From contig NZ_VZZK01000004.1 in NCBI RefSeq assembly GCF_008806385.1, positions 88,201 to 152,200 of the forward strand: DNA of 64,000 nt. Direction: 5' to 3'. Both the position numbers and the translations under genes were made by a program. The notes under the pieces are model-generated. The model worked only from the letters and a program-made list of their open reading frames with translations. It was not told the origin of the DNA and did no database searches. This document shows, one piece after another, positions 57,101 through 64,000 of this stretch. The DNA is from Methylobacterium soli. Its GTDB lineage: Bacteria > Pseudomonadota > Alphaproteobacteria > Rhizobiales > Beijerinckiaceae. Numbering within the stretch: position 1 is the stretch's first letter; every line of letters starts with the position of its first letter.

Positions 57101-57985
57101 ATGATGCGATTCGACCTCGTGGATCTCAGCCTGTTCCGGCACGTGGTGGAGGCGGGCTCGATCACGCACGGGGCGGAACGGGGCCATCTGGCGCTCGCGG
57201 CAGCCTCGACGCGCATCCGCGCCATGGAGGAATCCCTCGGCGCCGCGCTCCTGATCCGCCATCGACAGGGGGTGACGCCGACGCCGGCGGGCCGGGCGCT
57301 CCTCGCCCATGCCCGCACGCTGCTCACCGATATCGAGCGGATGCAGGGGGAGCTCTCGGCCTATTCGGGGGGCACCGCCGGCCAGATCCGGGTGCTGTCG
57401 AACACCCACGCGCTCACCGAGTTCCTGCCGGAGGCGCTCTCGGCCTATCTCGCGGCGCATCCCGGCATCAGCGTCGACATCGACGAGCGCACCTCCGACG
57501 AGATCGTCGGCCTCGTGGCCGAAGGGGCGGCCGATCTCGGCATCGTCTCGGGCACGGTCGATACCGGCCAGTTGCAGACCTTCCCGTTCCGGCAGGACCG
57601 GTTCGTGCTGGTGGCGGCGACTGGCCATCCCCTGGCCGAGCAGGACCGCGTCGCCTTCGCGGAGGTGCTGAACCACGACCTCGTCGGCCTCGACCGCCTC
57701 AGCGCCATCACGCGGTTCCTGGCCGAGAAGGCGGCGCGGATCGGCCGGCCGATGCGCCTGCGGGTGCAGTTGCGCAGCTTCGACGCGGTCTGCCGCCTCG
57801 TGGAGTGCCGGGTCGGCCTCGGCATCGTGCCGGAGACGACCGCACGGCGCGCCGCCCGCGCCATGGGTATCCGGGTGGTCCCCCTCGTGGATATCTGGGC
57901 CGCCCGCGACCTCACCCTCTGCCTGCGCGACCTCGCGGCGCTCCCGGCCTTCGCGCAGGACTTCGTGGCGCATCTGCGGGCATGA
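57101..57985 (+). CDS. LysR-family transcriptional regulator
   Basis: A 294-residue regulator. The N-terminal HTH contains [20 protein letters not shown], then [20 protein letters not shown] and [16 protein letters not shown]. The effector domain has [23 protein letters not shown]-like substrate strands, and [15 protein letters not shown]. It is divergent to the DASS transporter and likely controls it. The start is ATG 57101; an upstream extension to 57008 is non-coding. Confidence 0.92.
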   Translation: MMRFDLVDLSLFRHVVEAGSITHGAERGHLALAAASTRIRAMEESLGAALLIRHRQGVTPTPAGRALLAHARTLLTDIERMQGELSAYSGGTAGQIRVLSNTHALTEFLPEALSAYLAAHPGISVDIDERTSDEIVGLVAEGAADLGIVSGTVDTGQLQTFPFRQDRFVLVAATGHPLAEQDRVAFAEVLNHDLVGLDRLSAITRFLAEKAARIGRPMRLRVQLRSFDAVCRLVECRVGLGIVPETTARRAARAMGIRVVPLVDIWAARDLTLCLRDLAALPAFAQDFVAHLRA

Positions 57986-58245
57986 GACGCGGTGAGGGCA
58001 GGGGCGCTTGCCCGATCGCTCGGGACCGGGCTCGGCGCCCCGCGCGACAGCGAGATCGAGTCGGCGGCGGGTGCGCCTGCGGCCCCGCCGCCACACTCGC
58101 GGGAAAAGGGAGGCGCGGGGCCGCTTCCCCCGCCCGAGGCCCGGCGGCTGCCTTGCGGGCAGCGCAATTGGCGGTGAGGCAGTCGGGCCATCGCTCCCGC
58201 CCGCGTCCCGCGCGCTGCGGGCGGCCATCCGGGGAAGTGGAATCG

Positions 58246-58842
58246 ATGCCGCGTCAGGTCCTGTCGTCTCTTGCCGTCGTCGCGCTCGCGGCGGGACTCG
58301 CCGCCTGCAGCAGCACCAGCCGCTTCGACGGGCCGCGGACCCGTGGTGGGCCGGGGCCGCAGGCGGCCCTGGAGTCGAACGTGCCGGCTATGCCCTCGGG
58401 GGCCGTGACGACCGCGCCGCTCGCCCCTCCGCCGGGCGCCACCGCGGCGCCGGACGGGCCGCCCCCGGTCGGGGGGGCGGTCGCGGCCGCGGTGCCCCCG
58501 GGCTCGAACATCATCGCGGAGCCCGTGACGCCGCCTCCGCCGCCCCCGCCCGTGGTGGCGACGGGTCGCTCGTCGGTGGTGGGGAGCTGGAACGCCAAGG
58601 ACGCCACGGGGGGAAGCTGCAAGGTCTCCCTGTCGAGCGCGCCCGCCCTCGACCTCTACAAGGCCTCGGCCTCGGGATGCCCGAACAAGGACCTCGCCAA
58701 GGTCACGGCCTGGGATTACCGCGACGGCGAGGTCTATCTCTATCAGGCCGGCGGCACCGTGGCGGCCCGCCTGCGCCAGGGCGGGAGCGCCCTCGACGGG
58801 GCGCTGACGAAGTCCGGCGCCTCGCTGGCCCTGGTGCGCTGA
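58246..58842 (+). CDS. AprI/Inh-like metalloprotease-inhibitor lipoprotein
   Basis: A 198-residue protein with a lipoprotein signal (LSSLAVVALAAGLAAC, Cys near 21), a long Ala/Pro/Gly-rich linker containing PPPPPPPVVATG, and a C-terminal beta-barrel domain (105-198) with VVGSWNAKDATGGSCKVSL, ASGCPNKDLAKVTAWDY and YLYQAGGTVAARL. The two domain Cys could form a disulfide as in AprI inhibitors of serralysin proteases. It would sit at the outer-membrane periplasmic face. No serralysin gene is in the window. Confidence 0.82.
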   Translation: MPRQVLSSLAVVALAAGLAACSSTSRFDGPRTRGGPGPQAALESNVPAMPSGAVTTAPLAPPPGATAAPDGPPPVGGAVAAAVPPGSNIIAEPVTPPPPPPPVVATGRSSVVGSWNAKDATGGSCKVSLSSAPALDLYKASASGCPNKDLAKVTAWDYRDGEVYLYQAGGTVAARLRQGGSALDGALTKSGASLALVR

Positions 58843-58927
58843 GCCGGGAGACCCGCTCGGGTCCTTCGGACCAGCTCGGGTCCCTGGACCTGCGGAGGGG
58901 CGTCCCGGCGCCCGCTCGCCCGGTGCC

Positions 58928-60748
58928 TCACGGGTTCACCCGCAGGCCGAGCAGGAAGGTGTTGTCCTTGAAGCTGCCGCTCGCCACCGTGCTGTCCACC
59001 TGCTGGTAGACGTAGGTGCCGCGCATCGTGAGCCAGCGGTTGAAGCGATAATCCAGGCGGGCGGTGGCCGAGAAACCGGTCTCCCGGATATTGGTGCCCT
59101 GGTAATCGTTGCGCAGGAAGGCGGCCCCGAGGGTGATGGAGAGGTTGCGCAGGAGGTCGTGCTGCACCTCCACGGTCTCGGCTTCGGTGAGGATGCCGCT
59201 GGAGCCGATGACGCTGGTCTCGGTGATGCCCGTCACCGCCCCGATCCGCACGGTGGTGAGCGGGCTCACCGCCCAGATCAGATTGGCGTTGAGGATCGGT
59301 GCCGTGATGTCGCGCAGGGCCGGGTCGACATAGGTCCGGTGCTGGAAGCCCGCCGAGACCTCGCCCGAGACGAAGCGGGTCAGGTTGAAGGCGGCGCCCG
59401 CCGCCACCGCGACCCCGTCCGAGTCCCGGCGCAGGCCCGCCGAGTCGCGCACGAGGTCGTAGACCCGGGTGTCCCCGAGCACGTCCACGAATGGCGAGAT
59501 CACCGGGGAAATCTCGTAGGACGCGCGCAGGCGCAGGCCGTACTGGTTCAGGTTGCGGTCGGCGAGGCTCAGGACCGTGCCGTTCGAGAGCCGGGCATCC
59601 TCGTACTCGCTGCGGTCGACCGAGCCGCGCAGCGAGACCTGGAGCCGGTTGAAGGTCTGCGTCGCCCCGACCGTGGTGCCGTAGGTCGCCACGATCGGGC
59701 GCGAGGCGGAGACGACCTGCAGGTCGGGGCTGCCCGTGCGCTGGGTGTCGACGAGGAAGCGGCCCTCGACGTCGAGGCGCAGATCCCGGTTGGCGTCGAC
59801 GCGCAGCCGCACCGAGCCGGCCCCGTTCGGGCGGCTCGCCGCGTCGTTCTCGGGCACTTCGAGGTAGCCGGCGCGCAATTCGCCCGCGAGCTCGCTCGCC
59901 GACCAATCGCTGCGGAAGTTGAGCTCGCCCTCGCTGCGCAGCGCCACCGAGCCCTTGGCGAGGCGCGCGGTGGTCTGGTCCGGGTTGGAATCGTAGCCCA
60001 GGCTCTGGGTGAAGGACGGGAAGAACGTGAAGCTGCCGAGCCGGATCCCGAGGGGCGCGTAGGCGTCGTCGATCGGAAGGAGGGGGCGCCGGAGCGCGAA
60101 GCCGAGCAGCGCCCCCGGGGTCTGCAGGCCGAGGATCGGCAGCGCCCCCGGGAAGGTCGTCGGCAGCGGCACGCCCACCACGGGGTTCTGCACCACCGGG
60201 CTGAGGCGCAAGGCCGGCGGGGGGACCTGCGTCGCCTGCTGGGTGATGGCGCGCGTCGCCGTGCCGATCCGCCGGGGCGGGGCCGCGCGCTGGCGCAGGA
60301 GGTTCGAGGGCGCGCGATTGTTCGGGGCCGTGGCGGAGCGCTCGGCGGCCAGGGTGGAGCGCTGGGCCGTGCCCAGGATCGCGCGGCCGGGGACGTTCGG
60401 TCCGACCCCGGCGGAATCGTCGCCCGCGCCGCTGGTGCCGCCGAGCCCCCCCGCCGCCGCGGGATTGCGCCCGGTGCGCAGGGCCGGCAGGCCGTCATCG
60501 CCCGGGGCCTGTCCGGCACCCGGATTCTCCGCGCTTCCCGGCACCGGCGGCGTGGCGCTGAAGGAGGGCGTCTGCGCCTGGGCCGGCGCAAGGCCGAGGA
60601 CGGCCAGAGGCAGCGCGACGAGGAGGCGGAGCCCCGCAGGCCCCCGCCGGCCCGGCGCCGTGGCATCCCTCGCGATCGACCGCCCCCGTGCCACCGCCCC
60701 TCGATCCCCCGCATCGCGTGCCGGGGCGCCCGTTCTGGACAGGGGCAC
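58928..60748 (-). CDS. Outer-membrane beta-barrel protein
   Basis: A 606-residue protein. The N-terminus is long and Arg-rich before a hydrophobic segment with LRLLVALPLAVLGLAPAQAQ; a GTG 54 bp downstream of the GTG used here would give a more normal signal peptide. A Pro/Ala-rich domain to about 210 leads into a barrel with alternating strands (RLGSFTFFPSFTQSLGYDS, then AELRAGYLEVPENDA, YGLRLRASYEISPVI and SATARLDYRFNRWLTMRGTY), ending ..LGLRVNP. It resembles the BBP2-type putative porins. It is divergent to kdsD. Confidence 0.82.
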   Translation of the reverse strand: MPLSRTGAPARDAGDRGAVARGRSIARDATAPGRRGPAGLRLLVALPLAVLGLAPAQAQTPSFSATPPVPGSAENPGAGQAPGDDGLPALRTGRNPAAAGGLGGTSGAGDDSAGVGPNVPGRAILGTAQRSTLAAERSATAPNNRAPSNLLRQRAAPPRRIGTATRAITQQATQVPPPALRLSPVVQNPVVGVPLPTTFPGALPILGLQTPGALLGFALRRPLLPIDDAYAPLGIRLGSFTFFPSFTQSLGYDSNPDQTTARLAKGSVALRSEGELNFRSDWSASELAGELRAGYLEVPENDAASRPNGAGSVRLRVDANRDLRLDVEGRFLVDTQRTGSPDLQVVSASRPIVATYGTTVGATQTFNRLQVSLRGSVDRSEYEDARLSNGTVLSLADRNLNQYGLRLRASYEISPVISPFVDVLGDTRVYDLVRDSAGLRRDSDGVAVAAGAAFNLTRFVSGEVSAGFQHRTYVDPALRDITAPILNANLIWAVSPLTTVRIGAVTGITETSVIGSSGILTEAETVEVQHDLLRNLSITLGAAFLRNDYQGTNIRETGFSATARLDYRFNRWLTMRGTYVYQQVDSTVASGSFKDNTFLLGLRVNP

Positions 60749-60755
60749 CGCGCAT

Positions 60756-60801
60756 GGTTAACGGGCCTACAACGGTCGCGGTTAACGGGCGGTCAACGGG
60801 C
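60756..60801. repeat. Three GGTYAACGGGC direct repeats in a divergent promoter
   Basis: GGTTAACGGGC at 60756-60766 and 60780-60790 and GGTCAACGGGC at 60791-60801. The first begins 8 bp upstream of the annotated start of the outer-membrane gene. The third is 143 bp from kdsD. Candidate operator array. Confidence 0.4.
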
Positions 60802-60944
60802 CGCCGGCACGGGAGAGATGCGGGCTTTTGGAGTCCGGGCGCGGCCGCAGCCGCCATCCGACCACATTCGCCGGCCAAGGAATTCGGAACGGACGCAATC
60901 CGGGGCAGGCGCTCCGGCGACACGCGATGGGGAGCGGGCCCGAC

Positions 60945-61955
60945 ATGGCTCTGGCACAGCGGGTTCAGGACACCGGCGAGGCGCAGCCGGCAGCGGCGGT
61001 CGCCTCGGCCCTGCGCACCATCGGCACGGAGCGGGACGGCCTCGCCTGCCTGATGGAGGCGATCGGCAACGGGCTCGGGGCCCCCTTCACGGCCGCCGTG
61101 GAGCGGATCGCCCGGGCGCGGGGCCGGGTCATCCTCACAGGCATGGGCAAGTCCGGCCATATCGGCCGCAAGATCGCCGCGACCTTCGCCTCCACGGGGA
61201 CGCCGGCCCTCTATGTCCACCCGGCCGAGGCGAGCCACGGCGATCTCGGCATGATCCAGCCCGACGACGTGGTGCTGGCGCTCTCCTGGTCCGGCGAGAC
61301 CACGGAACTCGCCGACATCATCGGCTACGCCAAGCGCTATCGCGTCGGGCTCGTGGCGATCACCGCGAACGCCGCCTCGACGCTCGGCCGCGAGGCCGAC
61401 ATCTGCCTGACGCTGCCGAAGGCCCGCGAGGCCTGCCCGAACGGCCTCGCTCCGACGACCTCGACGGCGATGCAGCTGGCGCTGGGCGACGCGCTCGCGG
61501 TGGCGCTCCTGGAGGATCGCGGCTTCTCGGCGCGGGAATTCTCGATCTACCACCCGGGCGGGCGCCTCGGCGCGTCGCTGCGCCAGGTGCGCGAGGTGAT
61601 GCATGCGGGCGACCAGCTCCCGGTGGTGCCCCGCGGCACCCCGATGCGGACCGCGATCGCGGAGATCGACGCCAAGGGCTTCGGCTCGGTGATCGTGGTG
61701 GAGGCCGACGGGCGCCTCGCCGGCATCGTCACGGACGGCGACTTGCGCCGCAACGTCTTCCGCCGGGACCTCGACACCCTCACGGTCGAGGCCGTGATGA
61801 GCGCGACGCCCCGGACCGTGAACCCCGAGACGCTGCTGGCCAAGGCGCTGGAGATCCAGGAATCCTCGAAGATCACGGCCCTGATCGTGACCGTGGACGG
61901 GCGCCCGGTGGGACTTGTCCACTACCACGACCTCCTGCGCTCGGGCGTCGCCTGA
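60945..61955 (+). CDS. kdsD: Arabinose-5-phosphate isomerase (KpsF/GutQ family)
   Basis: A 336-residue protein. The SIS domain (40-200) has GRVILTGMGKSGHIGRKIAA, HPAEASHGDLGMI and LALSWSGETTELADII. The linker HPGGRLGASLRQVREVM precedes a CBS pair (210-335) with IVVEADGRLAGIVTDGDLRR and LIVTVDGRPVGLVHYHDLL. It converts ribulose-5-phosphate to arabinose-5-phosphate for Kdo of lipopolysaccharide. ATG 60945 was preferred because GGGAGCGGG precedes it; ATG 60927 is also possible. It is 43 bp before mutL. Confidence 0.94.
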   Translation: MALAQRVQDTGEAQPAAAVASALRTIGTERDGLACLMEAIGNGLGAPFTAAVERIARARGRVILTGMGKSGHIGRKIAATFASTGTPALYVHPAEASHGDLGMIQPDDVVLALSWSGETTELADIIGYAKRYRVGLVAITANAASTLGREADICLTLPKAREACPNGLAPTTSTAMQLALGDALAVALLEDRGFSAREFSIYHPGGRLGASLRQVREVMHAGDQLPVVPRGTPMRTAIAEIDAKGFGSVIVVEADGRLAGIVTDGDLRRNVFRRDLDTLTVEAVMSATPRTVNPETLLAKALEIQESSKITALIVTVDGRPVGLVHYHDLLRSGVA

Positions 61956-61998
61956 GCCCCCGGTGGATCGGGCCTTCCGGTCCCCTTATATCTCCTTG

Positions 61999-63984
61999 AT
62001 GCTTCGCCCGGTCCGCCGCCTCGATCCGATCCTCGTCGACCGCATCGCGGCGGGCGAGGTGGTGGAGCGCCCGGCCTCGGCCGTGAAGGAGCTCGTCGAG
62101 AACGCCATCGACGCGGGCGCCCGCGCCGTCGAGGTGACGGTGGAGGCCGGCGGGCGCCGCCTGATCCGGGTCGTCGACGACGGCGTCGGCATGCGTGCCG
62201 AGGACCTAGCCCTCGCGGTCGAGCGGCACGCCACCTCCAAGCTTCCCGGGGGCGATCTCAGCCGCATCGACAGCCTGGGCTTTCGCGGCGAGGCCCTGCC
62301 CTCGATCGGCGCGGTGGCGCGCCTCACCATCACGACCCGCACGGCCGAGGCGGATTCGGGCTCGGCGCTCACCGTCGATGCCGGCCGCAAGGGCGAGGTC
62401 CGGCCGGCATCCGCCGCCCGCGGCACGCGGATCGAGGTGGCCGAATTGTTCTCGGCGACGCCCGCGCGGCTCAAGTTCCTCAAGTCCGACCGGGCCGAGA
62501 ACGCCGCCATCGCGGACATCCTGCGCCGGCTCGCGGTGGCGCATCCGGGCATCCGCTTCACCCTGCGCACCGAGAGCGGCAACCCGCTGATCTTCCCCGC
62601 CGAGACGGCGGAGGGCCCGGCCGCCACCCTGCGCCGGCTCGTCGCGGTGCTGGGGCCGGATTTCGGCCCGAACGCGGTGCCGGTCGATCTGGCGCGCGAG
62701 GGCTTCAGCCTGTCCGGCCATGTCGGCCTGCCGACCTTCCACCGGGGGGCGGCGAACCACATCCACTTCACCGTGAACGGGCGCCCGGTGCGCGACCGCC
62801 TGCTCCTCGGGGCCGTGCGGGGGGCCTATGCCGACACCATGGCCTCCGATCGCCACCCGGTTCTGGGGCTGAGTCTCGCCTGCGACCCGGGACAGGTCGA
62901 CGTCAATGTCCACCCGGCCAAAACCGAGCTGCGCTTCCGCGAGCCGGGTCTGGTGCGGGCCCTGATCGTCAGCGCGATCCACGAGGCGCTCCGCCGCGGC
63001 GGCGCCCGTGCCTCCACCACCAACGCCGCCCGGACGCTGGACGCCCTCCGGCCGATGGGATCGGGGCCGATGGGATCGCGGCCGATGGGATCGGGGCCGA
63101 CCGGAATGGGACCGGCGGGATCGGCGAGCACCGGGCAGGCCGCATCGTTCAGCGTGCATTCCGGCGCCTCCACGCCGAGCCTGTTCCAGCCCACCCGGCC
63201 GAGCGCCTTCCGGGCCGGCGGCCCCTCCTTCGGTGCGCCGGCGGGCCAGGGCCGTGCCCCCTCGACTGGGGGATGGGGCTTCGGCGAGGCGCCCCAGGCC
63301 GGGCTCGCGCCCGACCTCGCCCCGCCCGCGGCCGATCTCCGCGAGGCCGAGGCGGCGAGCGGCGAGGCTCTCGATCACCCCCTCGGCGCCGCCCGCGCCC
63401 AGCTCCACGAGACATACATCGTCGCCCAGACCCGCGACGGCATCGTCCTGGTCGACCAGCACGCGGCCCACGAGCGCCTTGTCTACGAGCGGTTGAAGCG
63501 CGAGCGGGCGCAGGGCGGCATCGGCCGGCAGGGCCTCCTGATCCCGGACGTCGTCGAGATGGCACCCCACGAGGCCGAGCGGCTGGTCGCCGCCGCCGCC
63601 GATCTCGCCCGGCTTGGCCTGACGATCGAGGCCTTCGGGCCGGGTGCCGTGCTGGTGCGCGAGATCCCGGCGATCCTCGGCGACGCCTCGGTCCGCAACC
63701 TCGTCACCGACATCCTCGACGCGCTGGCCGAGAGCGGGCTGGAGGAGGGCGCCGAGGCCGATCCGCAGGAGGGCGGTCCCCTCGGGCGCCGTCTCGACGC
63801 GATCCTGTCGCGCATGAGCTGCCACGGCTCGATCCGGGCCGGCCGGCGCCTGCGCCCGGAGGAGATGAACGCGCTCCTGCGCGAGATGGAGGCGACGCCG
63901 CTCTCCGGCTCGTGCAACCACGGCCGCCCGACCTTCGTCGCCCTCAAGCTCGCCGATATCGAGCGCCTGTTCGGGCGGCGCTGA
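61999..63984 (+). CDS. mutL: DNA mismatch repair protein MutL
   Basis: A 661-residue protein. The GHKL ATPase (1-330) has ELVENAIDAGARAVEVTV, VVDDGVGMRAEDL and FRGEALPSIGAVA. The linker (about 340-460) is long and contains a tandem PMGSG repeat. The C-terminal dimerisation domain contains the endonuclease metal motif DQHAAHERLVYE (DQHA-x2-E-x4-E), the SCHGSIRAGR motif, CNHGRPT and a final FGRR. Presence of all these implies a nicking MutL, so the organism probably lacks MutH. It acts with MutS in the cytosol. Confidence 0.97.
   Translation: MLRPVRRLDPILVDRIAAGEVVERPASAVKELVENAIDAGARAVEVTVEAGGRRLIRVVDDGVGMRAEDLALAVERHATSKLPGGDLSRIDSLGFRGEALPSIGAVARLTITTRTAEADSGSALTVDAGRKGEVRPASAARGTRIEVAELFSATPARLKFLKSDRAENAAIADILRRLAVAHPGIRFTLRTESGNPLIFPAETAEGPAATLRRLVAVLGPDFGPNAVPVDLAREGFSLSGHVGLPTFHRGAANHIHFTVNGRPVRDRLLLGAVRGAYADTMASDRHPVLGLSLACDPGQVDVNVHPAKTELRFREPGLVRALIVSAIHEALRRGGARASTTNAARTLDALRPMGSGPMGSRPMGSGPTGMGPAGSASTGQAASFSVHSGASTPSLFQPTRPSAFRAGGPSFGAPAGQGRAPSTGGWGFGEAPQAGLAPDLAPPAADLREAEAASGEALDHPLGAARAQLHETYIVAQTRDGIVLVDQHAAHERLVYERLKRERAQGGIGRQGLLIPDVVEMAPHEAERLVAAAADLARLGLTIEAFGPGAVLVREIPAILGDASVRNLVTDILDALAESGLEEGAEADPQEGGPLGRRLDAILSRMSCHGSIRAGRRLRPEEMNALLREMEATPLSGSCNHGRPTFVALKLADIERLFGRR
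63051..63125 (+). repeat. Five-unit 15-bp tandem repeat in the mutL linker
   Basis: Units GCCGATGGGATCGGG (63051), GCCGATGGGATCGCG, GCCGATGGGATCGGG, then two degenerate units. They encode PMGSG, PMGSR, PMGSG, PTGMG and PAGSA. The frame is preserved. Confidence 0.85.
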
Positions 63985-64000
63985 CCCGATCCGGAGCGCG

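Noticed and set aside
58855-58895. Small hairpins after the AprI-like gene
   Set aside because: Stems of only five base pairs with alternative pairings; too weak to call a terminator.
59159-61999. 946-residue plus-strand frame across the outer-membrane gene and kdsD
   Set aside because: Runs antisense to one gene and out of frame with the other; no domain.

Overview
The window is high-GC DNA with the gene content of an alphaproteobacterium of the Hyphomicrobiales, most like Methylobacterium or a close relative. This rests on the sdhC-D-A-B order, a biliverdin-type bacteriophytochrome, HisKA_2 and DFNN-type hybrid kinases, MntR, KpsF/KdsD next to MutL, and the transglutaminase/ATP-grasp cluster. 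The assignment is an inference from protein families; no rRNA or tRNA gene was seen.

The window divides near 34.4 kb. The left part (1-34.4 kb) looks accessory. From 1 to 6.6 kb lies a detoxification or redox cluster: isochorismatase-like hydrolase, GST, a fused flavin/2Fe-2S oxidoreductase, an NTF2-like protein, a possible CMD-like protein, a LysR regulator and a secreted alpha/beta hydrolase. Two near-identical copies of a 24-bp motif suggest common LysR control. A decayed IS3-type element (7.0-7.6 kb) cuts a short-chain dehydrogenase and abuts a sensory block (7.6-20.7 kb). That block holds five histidine kinases, including a bacteriophytochrome, one free receiver protein and a ParD-like antitoxin coupled to a kinase. 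A stress-type block follows (21.2-28.2 kb): a DUF2721-like membrane protein, SDR, HAD hydrolase, hotdog thioesterase, cation/proton antiporter, a helix-hairpin-helix microprotein and a zinc alcohol dehydrogenase. A 45-residue lysine-rich protein in this block has a near-identical paralogue at 10.9 kb. Several of these genes have GGAAC-type upstream elements.

From 28.4 to 34.4 kb lies a mobile-element segment. It contains an oversized recombinase-like protein with an HTH-like region and a small gene overlapping its stop, an AT-rich control region, a phage-type protein with a RAMP-like look, an HNH nuclease and a canonical tyrosine integrase. Direct and inverted repeats crowd the integrase start.

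The right part (34.5-64 kb) looks chromosomal. It has an MFS exporter, a CNNM/CBS protein, a small acetyltransferase, a chemotaxis receptor and a zinc metallopeptidase. The peptidase is divergent from a three-gene overlapping operon: transglutaminase-DUF2126, ATP-grasp-Alpha-E, transglutaminase. Then come MntR, a TPP enzyme, an amidase, the succinate dehydrogenase operon, a dicarboxylate-type transporter with a divergent LysR regulator, an AprI/Inh-like lipoprotein, an outer-membrane barrel protein, arabinose-5-phosphate isomerase and MutL.
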